Shown piece by piece: positions 1-13,193 of a DNA stretch of 31,449 nt (its first letter is position 1; each line of letters opens with the position of its first letter). The notes under the pieces are model-generated. The model made no database searches. It had not been told where the DNA came from and saw only the letters and a program-made list of their open reading frames with translations. Source of the DNA: Phoronis ovalis (Eukaryota > Phoronida > Phoronidae); assembly GCA_028565635.1 (NCBI GenBank), contig JAOXYB010028178.1, forward strand, positions 1 through 31,449, written 5' to 3'. The translations under genes were made by a program, and so were the position numbers.

Positions 1-9
1 GGAAATAAG

Positions 10-49
10 CACACACACACACACACACACATGTGTGTGTGTGTGTGTG
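10..49. repeat. (CA)n(TG)n dinucleotide palindrome
   Basis: A CA run switches to a TG run at 31/32. Positions 14-31 and 32-49 are therefore exact reverse complements (18-bp arms, no loop). This is a microsatellite that could extrude as a cruciform. I see no associated gene. Confidence 0.95.
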
Positions 50-2340
50 CAAAGTAGTAGATTTGTCATTAAACTCCCTGCTTTATTTTTGCACTAAATT
101 TACATTGACTTTGGTTGGACTGGTTATCCGGGATCCCCCAGGCCTGGTAAACTTGTGACGATGTGTTTCTAGCTCAAGGGCAGAAAAATATCAACAAATG
201 TAAAGCAAGTAGCTAACTAAGGGTGTTATGCTTAAGTTGCATTAAATTGGTGTTCCGGCCCCTAATAAATAACAAATTATCAATGCACATGATTGCAAGG
301 TATACCGTAATATTGTTCTTTTAAGTCATGCGCCCTAATACAAAAATGTGTAGTCACGCCATTTTTTGCACGGTTACTGAACATCTTAAATTGACTTTCT
401 ACAATATGATCGAATGATGACGCGATAACAGCAAAACAAAAATAAAAGTATGTTGAATACAAATAATCTAAAAAGTCAGTAAGAGCGGTTGATGCAGGAA
501 TCGCTTGCCCCTATAATACCCTCTACCATACTAAAATAACGAATGAAAATATTAGAACATATTCTGGAAACGACAATTGAATAGTATGTGTTTTTTAACA
601 TGAAAACTATTCGTTATCATCGTGGCTTACACTTTCCAGTGCTTAAACTATTGATGGTTTGTCGTGAGTTCTTTACTCTTTTCTATTCAAAAGCAAGTTA
701 TATAAGACATATTTATAATATGATTATTATTTCAACAATATCATTGCTAATTTCCGTACGTGCAGTATAATCCAATATAGAATTATGCATAACAAGAAAT
801 GTAAAATAACTTTTATTTTAAATTAGAAGCAGAACGCTTAGTTTTTTTTGTGCTACGTACAGTATACTTTAAGAGCTTGTGGAGCAGAAGATGTTATAAC
901 TGTATAGAATACTATGATTACTTATTTGACAGGCTTTTACTCATTTCACTCTCTAATTATTCCTGTTAACTGTGCTACGTGCTTAATGAGTACATTTGAC
1001 AATTTTTCTTATTATGTCAACAACTTGAAAGTTGATAAGATCATGTACCAACACACGGCAAATTTAACATTCGTGATATAACTGTGATACTTCTTTCACA
1101 TCCCAATTATTAGATGTAGAATAACGTTATGCCGACACGTTCCTTATCTAACAATTTATATATAACAATGTAGAGGATACTATTTAACTCTAATGTTTGT
1201 GTAATTCCTAACTAGAGAACTCTTGTTTCTGTATATAATTAAAATAGTAATCATAAGCTTATATTACTGCACAGCCTGGTTTATCAAGAACAGTCCAATT
1301 ATTTAAGCTACTATCGTACCTATCTGAGACGGTGTAATTATAGGTTTCTATTCGCCACAAAATAATCTATACATGTTCTAGAGCTAACTATTCTTTAATC
1401 TGGGCTCCAAGTATGGTATATGTATAATGTAAGTAATTTACACATAAATTTTGCCCTAAGCTTAAATGTAGAGAACTTTAACAGGTATTTTTATTTATGG
1501 AGACGTAATTACCGCAAGCACAATCTATTTTTCCTGTGGTAATTGATAGTTATCTCACCTAAATAATGATATAGTCAAAAATAATAATATTTTGATACGG
1601 AAATAATTGTCTGAATGCCTCTAGGTGTGTTTTTGAAGGATTAAACAATGGTTCATTTATAATATTTATCTAAACTTTACCAATTAGTTCCTTCAGAAAG
1701 ACAAGTTTGTCAGTGTTAAAGATGATTTCAAATAATTTTGATTTTTATAAAATTTGTTGCAAGTTAAATGTGTTTGACGAAAAAAATATTTTAAAATTGA
1801 AAAAAGAGTAAGGCGGACTTAATATTTCTGACAGAGCATGCTCAAATTGAATAATTATTTAAAAGTATTATCTTAAATTAATGTATTTCCTAAATATTGA
1901 ACAGTGTTTTTTATATTAAATTAACATTTTAAAATGAAATTCGTTACATTTATTTTAAAGCTGGGCACAAGACTGAACAATGTTTTCACTTTTATTTCGA
2001 GTTTATTTATTTGAAATTGAGACAGCTGAAACTTTAAGCATGTCAGGTCTTTAAACCTTTTTATGTATATAGTGTAGGTTACAGCGTGGATTTTCACACT
2101 TTTCTACACAAATACTATAATATTGACATCTTCTTCATCGCTTGTTAGTCTCACTTGCTAGGTATGAATAAATGTTTTTTGTAATTTGTAACATGTTTCA
2201 CTATGACTCTTTCTTTAGCAATACAAAACTAGCGGGTGATCTATTTTCTATATCTAAACAATTTTTCTAGTTTTATAAATGTGGATTGGCGATGGTAATC
2301 TAGTAAGTACTTAACCACACAATAGCACGGGTGCTACATT
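50..2340. other. Non-coding upstream flank of FoxG
   Basis: This is AT-rich sequence with only short, low-complexity open frames (about 60 aa at most) that show no recognisable protein family. I see no RNA gene or transposon. It probably contains distal FoxG regulatory DNA, but I cannot point to specific sites. Confidence 0.6.
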
Positions 2341-2343
2341 TCG

Positions 2344-2386
2344 ATTGGTTACTATCTAGGAGGCGGAGTAGCTGAAGCCTGATTGG
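2344..2386 (+). promoter_or_regulatory. Proximal FoxG promoter: paired inverted CCAAT boxes
   Basis: Two ATTGG pentamers (CCAAT on the minus strand) lie at 2344-2348 and 2382-2386. A GC-box-like AGGCGG sits between them at 2361-2366. The pair lies 86-128 bp upstream of the FoxG start codon, the usual NF-Y position close to a transcription start. I see no convincing TATA box. The transcription start is inferred to fall at roughly 2390-2450. The role is inference from motif and position. Confidence 0.45.
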
Positions 2387-2471
2387 ACACCTAACAACAA
2401 CAACGTGCTCAACTGGAAACATACCACAGAGTATGAATTAAGCCAGTTGATACTTGTGAGGTCTAATCAGC

Positions 2472-3572
2472 ATGACCGCAGAAACTCAAACTCCGGCAAA
2501 ACGTTCCAGTTCTTTTACCATCAGCAGTATGTTAGGTGAAAAAGATAATTCCGTGGAGGAAAATACAACTGTAAGCTCATCCGAAAGTCCTCGCTCGCCG
2601 CCTGAACTTCAGCAGGACAGTGGAGATGATGAAATAGACAGTGGTGATGCAGAAAAGCTTGAAGATGATGATGATATTGAGAAACCTGTAAATGGTGACA
2701 GTAACAATAATCGTGGAGAAAAGCCGCCATTCAGTTACAACGCTCTTATAATGATGGCAATCCGATCAAGTCCTGAAAAAAGACTTACACTAAATGGAAT
2801 TTATGAATTCATTATGAAAAACTTTCCCTACTATCGTGAAAATAAACAAGGATGGCAGAACTCTATCAGACATAATCTCAGCTTGAACAAATGTTTTGTC
2901 AAAGTACCGCGACATTACGATGATCCTGGTAAAGGAAACTATTGGATGCTGGATCCATCTAGTGACGATGTTTTTATTGGTGGAACGACCGGCAAATTAC
3001 GTCGGCGTTCCACGGCTGCGTCACGTAGCCGTCTTGCTGCTTTTAGAAGATCTGGAATTCCATCAATGTCTCCTGGGCCGTTTGGATTCACTGCAGATCC
3101 GAAGTCACTTTGGCCATCAATGAGTGCTATGTCACCATTTTTGTCGCTATCTCAACAGTATGCTAGCACAGCTTTACGTTATCCGTACACGGGACTTCTC
3201 GCAGTACCAAATGCTACAAATTTGTCAAGACCAGATCCAATCAGTACTTCGAACTCAAATTTTTCGGTAGACAGACTGTTATCAACAGATCCTAATACCG
3301 CTATAAAAGCAGAGCCTTTGAGACCTAGCGTTAGTTTGGCTAGCCCATCAGCTTTGTACAACCCAGCGTCGCTCATGGCCCATCCAGGACTAAGTTATTT
3401 GTACCCGCAGCTTGCCAGTTTGTCTCCAACGTATGAAGCTTACTTTAGGCGTTTAGCTGCAATCAGTGCTCCAACAGGACTTTCATCGTTGTCTTCTCAG
3501 TCGGTTGCTCTATCAGCAGCTAATCTGTTTGGAACCACGCAGACGCCTTCAATATTAACTAGAACTCAGTAA
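2472..3572 (+). CDS. FoxG: Forkhead box protein G (FoxG, BF-1 type)
   Basis: A single-exon, 366-aa forkhead transcription factor. The DNA-binding domain spans about residues 84-179, from [14 protein letters not shown] to [10 protein letters not shown]. Recognition helix [13 protein letters not shown] is at 130-142. The wing segment [15 protein letters not shown] at 166-180 is diagnostic of FoxG. An N-terminal eh1-like Groucho/TLE motif, FTISSML, is at 15-21. An acidic tract (about 51-70) precedes the domain. The C-terminus is rich in Ser, Ala, Leu and Pro. It holds a second eh1-like motif, FSVDRLL (264-270), and a SUMO consensus site, IKAE (K279). FoxG proteins are nuclear repressors of anterior neural and sensory fates; that role is taken from the family. 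The start is the first ATG after an in-frame AT-rich leader and has A at -3. The stop is TAA at 3570-3572. The lack of introns agrees with FoxG in other animals. Confidence 0.97.
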   Translation: MTAETQTPAKRSSSFTISSMLGEKDNSVEENTTVSSSESPRSPPELQQDSGDDEIDSGDAEKLEDDDDIEKPVNGDSNNNRGEKPPFSYNALIMMAIRSSPEKRLTLNGIYEFIMKNFPYYRENKQGWQNSIRHNLSLNKCFVKVPRHYDDPGKGNYWMLDPSSDDVFIGGTTGKLRRRSTAASRSRLAAFRRSGIPSMSPGPFGFTADPKSLWPSMSAMSPFLSLSQQYASTALRYPYTGLLAVPNATNLSRPDPISTSNSNFSVDRLLSTDPNTAIKAEPLRPSVSLASPSALYNPASLMAHPGLSYLYPQLASLSPTYEAYFRRLAAISAPTGLSSLSSQSVALSAANLFGTTQTPSILTRTQ

Positions 3573-4377
3573 TTCTTTGGAAAAAAAATCGTTGAATGCA
3601 AAGCAATCATTGAAAATACGAAATTGTTAAAAATTGTTATATGGACTTGTTCTTGTTGTAAGAAAACCAAAGATGTAAATATGATCTGTTGTATATATTA
3701 AGGTGTTGCTCGGATAAAGTTTTGAAAGTAAGTAATAGAAAATTGTTTGAAGAGGTAAAATTAAATTCTTGCCAATCTGTGTATACTGTTGTTGATACTG
3801 TTTAAAATATAATTTTAAAAATATTTTACTTTATTTTTTATGTGCATACACTTTTAAACAACGCAGTTACAATTTTGACCTTTGATTTAAACTCACATTT
3901 ATGTAATTACAATTTGCAAAAAAACTTTTATATCTCTCTTCATGAATTAGATATCAATCTACTATTATTTTCATATTTAAAAAAAATATGTTTCCATATT
4001 CGAAAATGTAAGCAGGAGCTAAATATTTTTGGGGGGGATTTTTTATTTACTTAATGTAGTTGTAATAATTACACCGTTCAAATAAATATTAATTTATTAT
4101 CATGACGCAGAGCTTAATGACTAAAGTTATAAAACTTGAAAAAATTCTAGCTAGTGATAAGAACTATTTCGTTATCATTATTCCTGTTGTAGTGGAAACA
4201 ATGCCTTGTTAATTACAGTACTAATTACAGTAAGAAGGCTAATTGTTGTTTTAAAAAATGTCATCTTTGCCCGATAGTATAACTTACGCTCTTTAGTATG
4301 CTGTAGCATCTTGTGTAGCGTTTATAAATACATTCGCTGCGAAAAACTATGGTGTAGGCATTAATTTGCTAAATAAA
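3573..4377 (+). terminator. FoxG 3' UTR with candidate poly(A) signals
   Basis: AT-rich sequence follows the FoxG stop. The first canonical AATAAA is at 4081-4086, giving a 3' UTR of about 0.5 kb. Another lies at 4372-4377, and a weaker ATTAAA at 3760-3765. The cleavage site cannot be chosen from sequence alone. The short frames within this interval are low-complexity. Confidence 0.45.
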
Positions 4378-5530
4378 ACTAGAGATTTATTTGTTAAGTA
4401 AAATTAAAGCTTTTATTTTTAAAATTATTAATCCAAAACTGCATAAATTAATTGCTGAAGTTAGATATAGCTTGGAATTTGACTTTAAACAGGTGTACAA
4501 TGATTTTGTGGGTTTATATAAATTTCAATTCTCGACTAGTACTGTAAATGCAATTAGAATCTAGTTATTACAGTTTTTTGTTACGACTGGATGTTAAAGT
4601 TAAATTGTCACAATAATTATCCTAATACATGACACATAGATGTATCATTTCATCATCATTGGTATTTTTGTTATTTTGTTATCTCTTTCTCGTTTGCAAA
4701 CTTATTTGTTGAGTTTAATATAATGTCAAAGCAGTAACTAGCTGTCATTATATTGAAATGATTTTATTTAATTACGGTATGAAACAGGCTATATGAGCTT
4801 ACATGTTTGAACTCAAGGATAAGTATTATTTCAGTATAGGCTTTATAATAGTCACAGTTGTATCTATTTTTTATGTATCGTATATAAGCTACTCCATATT
4901 ACGATGTTGGTACACAATGCATGATAATAGATATTTTAATGAAACACGTGTAAAATTTACGAAACTGATGAGGAAAAATAACTGTATAGTCGGCATTTTT
5001 TCTGGTCTGAGTTCATTGCCTGTGTTTTTAACTTTCAAATCCATGTTTTAACTGGCCCGCATTAATCAAATATGGTAATCTTAAGTGGGATTAATTTAAA
5101 ATATCACTTTTTATAAATGACGTCAGTTATCTAACCATTAAAAGATGAAAATGCAAAAATAGCTAAAATTAACATGAAAAAAACGTGAGAAAAAAATAGT
5201 GAATTTGTTAAAGTTTTGAAGTGTATGCGGGAGTGCATGCTTGTCAAGGTAAAGGCAAAGGTAAGTCAGGTGAAATCACTGAAGTAGACAGTGAAAGCAG
5301 ACGGATGTAACAATATCTCAACAAATACAATAGTAAGAAAGAACAATCTGCTATGTACGCTTTCGGTAAAATGCAGGCGCATCAGTAACTTTTTATGCAG
5401 GTATATGCATGATGTATTTACAAAAAGATTTATTGTATGCTAATGAATGTAACTCTTTCCTATCTCGCGGCCGAAAAGGGGAAAGTCTTAACTTATGATT
5501 GCAAAGTCCACTGTCACAAGTATGTGTTTG

Positions 5531-5590
5531 CATAAATACTGTATCTTCTTCATAAATACTGTATCTTCTTCATAAATACTGTATCTTCTT
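5531..5590. repeat. 20-bp tandem repeat, 3 perfect copies
   Basis: The unit CATAAATACTGTATCTTCTT occurs three times without a mismatch, followed by a partial CTTCTT. It is a young minisatellite in non-coding DNA. Confidence 0.95.
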
Positions 5591-5779
5591 CTTCTTGATT
5601 TGTGATGATTTTAGCGCATAACATTCCATCAGACTATATAAATTTGAGACAACAAATTAAATACAGAAAAATTCCCTATTAAATCAAAAAATATTATTTT
5701 CCCTTACGTTTATTAAAGCTCAAGATAAACAAGGAAATTTTAAGGGCAATGACTTGAAAATCCTGTATTACGTACCCAG

Positions 5780-5805
5780 AATTGCGAAGGTGAATTGCGA
5801 AGGTG
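5780..5805. repeat. 13-bp tandem duplication
   Basis: The unit AATTGCGAAGGTG is present twice head to tail without a mismatch. Nothing nearby suggests a function. Confidence 0.9.
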
Positions 5806-8800
5806 AATCATTAGATTAATACAAATTTCAAATTCACTGCCATTTTACAAACTATATTTGGAGGTTTTGATCCAGTACCATCAGTATAACCTAAAATGAG
5901 CAACGACCCACGGAATATTTTAAAAGCTGATTACTTCATACCCCAAATAGTCCTCGATCTTCGATCCGCATACCTCTGGCTATTAAAAATTTCTTAACGC
6001 TATTTTATGTATGCCTCCTAGATGTCTTAGATTGAAATATATACTGTTACGGAACATGGCCATTAATATTTTTCCTTTAAAACTCTGCCACAAGATCAAC
6101 TAAATGATTGACAATTTGGCACAAAGGAGCGCAAAACATTGAAAACCCTTCGCTGATCATTCGTAAATGATCCGGCAGGTTTAAGTGATTAAAAATAAAG
6201 AAACATTGTATAAATCCGTGTTATATTCAACATTGGCTGAAAAGCTTTCACAATACTCAGTAGATTAGGTACATAACACAAACATATGTGTCATTCAAAT
6301 CCTCTATTTATCCTTAACTTTGTTGAAGCAGTAACAATATTTTGCTTGCATTAATGCACTGTTTGTGCGTCAACAAATGACTTAGATTTCCATAACTATA
6401 AGAACAATTCTTTAAGTTTAGCCTAATCGAGATTGTGTTTGACAACTCTTAAGCCAACTGTGTTACCTACATCGTTGATAATTACCTGGCCTATGTGATT
6501 GCATTGTGAATACACTTTTATAAACATTTTGAATACTTTTAATTTCCACAAATTTTAGTACTTTAACTGAAAACTTATTGTGAATGTCTTAAAATCGTGA
6601 CTTGTTAAAACAAGGAAAATTATACCAACATTTTTATTTAACCTTTATTTATGGTTAGCCCATGTAAAAAGGGAAAAACAAAATGCAGTAGACCGTAAAG
6701 AGCTAGACACGACTTTCCATTGCTTTCATTGGAACTGATCTTAAAATGCTGGAAAGTGAAAATTTGAAGTTAAGTGGAATAATTAAAAATTAAAAGAATT
6801 TCTAAGCACCTCGTAGGGTGTGTTATTTTTCCCCTAGACGTTAACAAGTGGTCCTTTTATCTCGTGTTTTCTTTTCAGAATCAGCATCTAGATAAGAAGA
6901 AAATCTGCTATAAATATTTAAGTTTTTCAATAGCTGATGACTGACATTATATATGTTAAGTTATTGAATGTGAAGGAGATTCGGTAAACGTTACAGCAAT
7001 CAGCTTTAATCTAACTTACACAAATATACACACAAACCACTCGGTCAAAGTTAGACTATGATAGCCCTCAGGGGCTTAACATAGAAATATTACAAGTGTT
7101 GTATAAGTGTAATTCATGTAATGACATTTCATCAATATTTATTTTGCCTTGTAGTAGCAGTAAAGAATAAGAATTTAACAGATTAGTTTTCAAAACCTTA
7201 TTTACAAGTAACAAACTGGTTTTCATACCCCTTAACAAAAGTAACACGATGGTATCATGTTGTATTATAAAATGTGAATAGTAATATAACCCTAATATTT
7301 ATCTTAGCTATTCAGCTCTTTCATAAGAAGCGTATAAATACTCAATTTTTTTCATTTGTTTGATTTAAATAGTTTCCACTTTGTATTGGATCTGATCACA
7401 CCTACTGATTAGAGTAGAACGTTTGGAAACAACTCATGCTTCAATGCAGTAGTTTAAATTTTCATTGGATCTCTACACAGGTGCGAGGGGATCTGTTTAC
7501 ATTGTTGAGTCTAACATGAATCAGATTATAAAAGAAGCGTGAAATTATGTTATTTATCTTTTACTTCATCTTCTTATTGTCATAAAAGGTGTCAGTACTG
7601 AATTAAATTTCTGATTGACGGACTGATAAAATAGTTGACTCATTTAGTATATTTTTAGTAAATTTGATCAGCATATAAATATTACTGCTATTACTAGTGA
7701 AAAAAAAGTAAAATAACAAAATTCTCACTTTTTTCCAACAAACTTGTTCATTAACATGCTTACCATTACCTGTCGTTCACACTCAGGTAATATTTTACAT
7801 ATTTGAATGCATAGTAATCTGCACAGAATCACATGTACTTATCTTTTATTTGTGGGTCATGGGATATGTGTTTGTGGATTTTTAAGCCAGTTTTAGTTAT
7901 TATACACTCAAATAGCGCGTGTCTTTGTTGTATACGTGCTGGTTTGCTTCGATATATTTAGTGTGGGGGTGTGCCACTGAAGGTTAATGCTTGGACAAAC
8001 TCTGTACACAACTGTATATGGATATCTACGCGAGCAAATACAGTAACAGTAATGCCAATAATGATGATGATACATATATTTAGCTCAGCAAAAAAAAAAT
8101 CTTCCAAGAGAGTCTAATGCACCAAGCATGAGAGTCGAGTTGACTAATTCATGTCGGTTATCTCAAGTGCATGACGCAATAAACGAGTGTCAAAAAAAAT
8201 AAGATTCTATTAATACGAAACAGTAGTGAAACTGAACCTGTAATTAATCGTATAGAAACAGTACCTTCGAGTTCGTAATCACTGTCCACGTAACTACACA
8301 ACCTCCTGCAATGTACACTAGGGGATTTTATTAATGTGCTCATTATGATAGTCGGACGAAAGCGGCCTGTTTTTTTTTAGCTGGATGTTAAAGTTGATCC
8401 GAAAGAAATTTCTATCTTCATGGATCCCCTTTTTTCTAGATCGAAGGCGGGTGCATGTGGCAGACTGTGTAAATTAAAAAAAAGGTAATATCTCGACTAC
8501 ACAAATACTAACATTTAAGATAGGATTTAAAGTATCCATGCAAGTAATCAACTTAACTTACTAGTAGCCGGAGGATGTATATAAATAAAATTGGATTTTA
8601 ATTTGTTTCAAATATTTTACATTTTAAATAGATCTTATATCTAACGTGCAGCGTAAATGGGAATAAAATGGTTAAAACATTGAGATTCGAAAAAAATGTC
8701 AGTAATTAATTTAACAGCTATCAGATTCAAATTAGGCATGATGGGGTTTGAATTAATCATATAAGCTAAAACAACCTAGTTTGAAATATGCATAAACTGT

Positions 8801-11356
8801 TGCATAAAAACCTGTTGTTATGATTGTAATAACAAACAAGAAAAATGTATTAAAAATATAAACATATATATAGGCCTACCACAGCTTTATAAATTATATA
8901 AATAATTGGTCAATTTGTGCTATTATAATGTCGCCATTGTTTTGTATTGTAATATATCAAAAATTATTTTTTTAAATTTTGTATATACGTCAGTGCAAGT
9001 TAACCACTTTGTTTTTAATAATATTAACCAGTGTGTTCGTGGGTTAAAGGTTGCTTACAGGTATATGGGTAAAATGCCCCACACAGTCACAAAATTAAAC
9101 AGGACTATAATGCATGTATAATGTTGGCAAACTAAACCATTTGACACTTTTTGTAAGGTATAAAAACACAATTATATTTTCCTACAACAAAGCTACAAAA
9201 TTACATATTTATAGAGGCTGTCCGTTGATAAAATAAATATTAGCATTCTTCGGATATTGTTTATTAAAAATAACGTCGATTTAGCTAGAATTGTTACATA
9301 CATTATAAATAAACATTACTGTTTAGATGCCTTTGTGTATTATGTTAAATCTGTGAACAGTAATCATAAAATATGATACCCCCTAAGTTCAACAGAAAGG
9401 CAATAATATAAACAACCGATACAATGCCTTATGAAACAGATTTATATACATAAATGTCTCTCATATATTTCATATAAACAATTGAAAAATATAAAAGAAA
9501 CAAGGTATAATTTGAAATATTTATATATGTTTGTACAAACATTTTGACATAACATGGAAAAATTCTTTCACACGGTGTTACTTTACACCCCTAAAGGACA
9601 AATAATAGTCTACCTTATAGCAGTATACCTTATGTAAATCCCAATAAGTCACACTAAAAAATGCTATTGTTACTTTAGTTTTTGCTAGCGGTTTAATAAT
9701 GATTTTACCTCTCAGACCATTAATTCAACAAGAAAAATTAAGCAATAAAACTAGCTCTTCGTTTTGTTTTAAGTCAGAAAATCTTTTTTTACATTTTGTT
9801 TGTAAGATATATGTTGATTTTTTTAAAGGTAATCAGGTAAAAAAATATTATGGTTGTATTTTTGTATTTTGGCCTGCAAAATTTTGGTTTCTCTTGCAAA
9901 ACAGACAGCTATAGCTAATCGACCGATCGATCGACTAAAGAAATAAATATTTCATATTTTGTAATTTTTAAAAATAAAATATGAACTATTAAGATCTAAG
10001 ATTTATAAGGATATATAATCCGAGGAATACACAATGACAATTTATCATTTTTTTCTGGGTACCAGTATTTTGACTTTGGCTTGAACTTAATATGTTTCCT
10101 CCTTTGTCCTCGATGTACAATTTATCGCAGTAATTAATTTATGAGAATTGTATTTAGGTTTGTTGATTCTGGAGAGCTTCATATAGGGACATGTTTATTC
10201 CACATAGGTAACTTTGCTGTGTCTGGACTCAGAATTATCACGAGTTTAAATAAACAGTTTATACTTGTCTCAACAGTTGCAATGGTATTCCTCATGAACG
10301 GTAGTCGCACAAGTGGTATAATATATAATCTACTAAATCAAATCTAATCAGGGTTTATTACCCCCCCAGTGCATACAAATTCTGCCCACTATTTTATTGA
10401 CATGTAAACATGCTATTTGAAGAAATCTAAATATTGTCATTTAACAACGAGAAGTAATGCTTAGCCTACTGCTTAACAACTTATTGGGAATGTTAAGCGG
10501 ATTATATCCTTAAATACGACATGTTTAATTTTTAATTTAATCCTCTTTTTATGTCTACCTATTATAAGGCGTAACGGGGTCCTAAGATTATATGAATACT
10601 CGGAAGCACCTCTCCCCACCAATTTGACGAAACGCCAGATTAATAGCCACATGATTTGCCTTGGCGGACTCGAACAATTCTTGCTTAATTAAATATCGTA
10701 GCGTTTTGGAAAAGAAGCTGTTGTGAACTATACAAGAATTGTACAGAATTGTGACTACTTGAATAGAAGGTTTAAATATATTTACTAATATTTCCATTAA
10801 AATTTGATAGCAACAGGTAATTAGTTAGAAATAATTGAGTAAAACTCAGCGGGCTTACCGTTTCAATAGAAAGGAATTATTTAATATCGCACAATAGTCT
10901 GTAAAACGAAATAATACATAAAGCCATGTTATTGAAATGTTAAAAGTAAAATTATGTCAGAATTTTATTTACTGTTACCAACATAAAACTCCCGAATAAG
11001 ACTATAAAAATGACTCTATTAAGGAAATTCTTATCATTTAAATTTGGAAATATATTATTTCAGAAATCGAGTTTATCAATATTTTGTTATTATTCCAACA
11101 ACTGTGTGAAGTGGGAGTATTAGACACAACGTCAACACACAAAAGTAGTGGGACGCCTATAATATCATCTACTGATCTAACCTTTAAATTACAAAATAAA
11201 ACTATTTAAGTTGTATATTTTGCATAAAACTTACATTTTTAGTAATAACTACTAACAATGTGAGTTATAATAATACCATTAATTTCTCGCCCTCTTGAAT
11301 CTGGGTCTGATCCCAAACCCCAGATGTCTGAATGCGACGAATGCAGGACGAATAAA

Positions 11357-11390
11357 ATACGTATTTACAAAAACTCCCGTAAATACGTAT
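11357..11390. repeat. Perfect 12-bp inverted repeat (hairpin)
   Basis: ATACGTATTTAC at 11357-11368 and its exact reverse complement at 11379-11390 are separated by 10 nt. The arms hold TACGTA cores. The surrounding 11,290-11,540 is noticeably less AT-rich than its neighbours and has no coding frame. The stem is too short for a microRNA precursor as it stands, so it may be a dyad protein-binding site or chance. Confidence 0.6.
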
Positions 11391-12603
11391 GTATATCTGC
11401 TTATCTACATATCCAGCTTTAAATGTTACGGTGTTCGTTTGTTGTTTAGTCAGAGTTAAGCGCTTTCAGACAAAAGCGTTCGCTGCATGAGCCGACGTTT
11501 GCACATACATGTATTTAAACGCCACAGACTCGCTGATCGCACACATGGATTTTACATTTTATCCTGGATTAAAATATTAAAATTCTTTTAGTATTATTCC
11601 AAAATATTAATCGAAATAACAATAATGAATTGGCTTTAATATTTTAAAAATATCTTTGATCCTTCATTAGACGATAGCCTTCAATTAATACTAATTAATT
11701 ATTTTAATTGAACGTCAAAAAAAATAATATGTAAAAAGCTGTTGGATAGCTGAGCTTTGTAACTTCAATGTCTATAGTTTTAAAATAACAAAGAACCACC
11801 GGTTGTCCCTGAATTTTTTTTTCGAAAAGGGGCAGTGGCGTTCACGTGTTTGACAGAATGACAAATTGATTAAATTAATGAAATTTTCATTTTAAAATTT
11901 GTTTCAAAATACACACGTTTTTCGTACGCTAAGTGTCTTTTATTATACGTAAAATAAATATGTAGTACGTGTGAACCTTAAATCTAATTACAGACTACGT
12001 AAATATATATTTTGCCATTTATTATCTTGATTAGACGTGGCAAAACCTGAGATGGGTACTTGAATGACTACAATTATTGTAAATTATATTAGCAGGAGAA
12101 AATATTGAAAAATATTGACAAAAGAACCATTATTAACACAAAAATCAGCTAATATTGACGCTGATTAGATGGCTAGATGACACCATGTTGAAGTTAAAAT
12201 AATCATTCCGGTGAAGACTGGATAATTATACCTATCATCAACTGTAAGCCTAATGGGTCAAAATTGTCATAATAAAATTATTGATTTAAAAATTCAAATT
12301 TTCTTATTGCACTTTACGTATTTTGTATTTTTATATTTAATAAATACATCGGTTAATGGGAAAATATATGCAAGAACCATTGTCCTCACGGGCTGAGAAC
12401 ATTTCTAAAAAAATTATTCCACCTGGGTGCTCGGGTCTGTCCTCAATGAACTTGGTCTATGGTTCTAGTAGACTGCGCTTGCCAGACGATTTTAGGTCCT
12501 AATCGTTGGGTGTTAGGCAGCAATGTTTGTGTATAATATGTTGTGGATGGGTGAAATATTCAGAACAAATTGTGCTTTGGATTTTACTTGTTTTAGAAAT
12601 GGT

Positions 12604-12693
12604 ACAATGGCCATTTGTATGACCGAGCCTTTTGGAGCAGCGAACTATTGGCAAGTAAAATTGTCGAATTCTAAACAAGTGTGTTATGCAAAT
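12604..12693. promoter_or_regulatory. Possible SOX/POU motif cluster
   Basis: A near-palindromic double SOX-type site, ACAATGGCCATTTGT, is at 12604-12618. A perfect POU octamer, ATGCAAAT, is at 12686-12693. SOX and POU sites together are typical of neural enhancers in animals, and FoxG lies about 9 kb upstream. The motifs are visible; the enhancer role is inference. Overlapping open frames on both strands here look non-coding. Confidence 0.2.
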
Positions 12694-13126
12694 GCACATT
12701 ATGGTAAACAATGCATTTTATATTTTGTGTTTACAAAATTCGCAATCAGAAACTAATAAAACTATATATTAAAGCGGAAATTACTCTTGAAATTACTCGA
12801 CTATTTTGTTATTTATTACATTATTATTTTTCCCTATTACAGTTCATTCATTGGTTAGTTGTAAACATTTATCTAAATATCCTGTAATTTTCTCTCTTAT
12901 TCAAACACATTTTGTTAATTTGATCACAAAATTTGCTTCTGAGTAAATTAATGTTGTCAGCCACTAACGTTTTATAATTCCAAATTTGTCATAGCGTTTC
13001 ATGATTATGTTACATTGTTTAGATCAAGATAGCTCAGTGTGTTCTATTTGAGAAGTGCTGTAATTATTTGAAAGAGTATATTTTAATGGAATACTTCCTT
13101 TGCAACCAAAGGCAAAATACGCACAT

Positions 13127-13193
13127 CATTGCCGCAGATGAAACTTCTGCTAATCTTCAATTGAAGCCCAAAATTAATTAATTAACGGCAATG
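13127..13193. promoter_or_regulatory. Nested dyad with homeodomain-type sites
   Basis: CATTGCCG at 13127-13134 pairs exactly with CGGCAATG at 13186-13193. Centred almost on the same point is a 12-bp perfect palindrome, CTTCAATTGAAG (13155-13166). AATTAATTAATTAA (13172-13185), a run of TAAT homeodomain cores, lies within the right half. There is no coding frame. It could be a regulatory element; function is inferred only from the symmetry and the motif type. Confidence 0.2.

Noticed and set aside
2521-3376. Antisense and shifted frames across the FoxG coding region
   Set aside because: They are shadows of the real FoxG frame, which explains this DNA fully.
4803-5051. 82-codon frame with two hydrophobic stretches, resembling a small membrane protein
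   Set aside because: Composition is what AT-rich DNA gives by chance (F, I, Y, S, K), with no promoter, splice site or family match.
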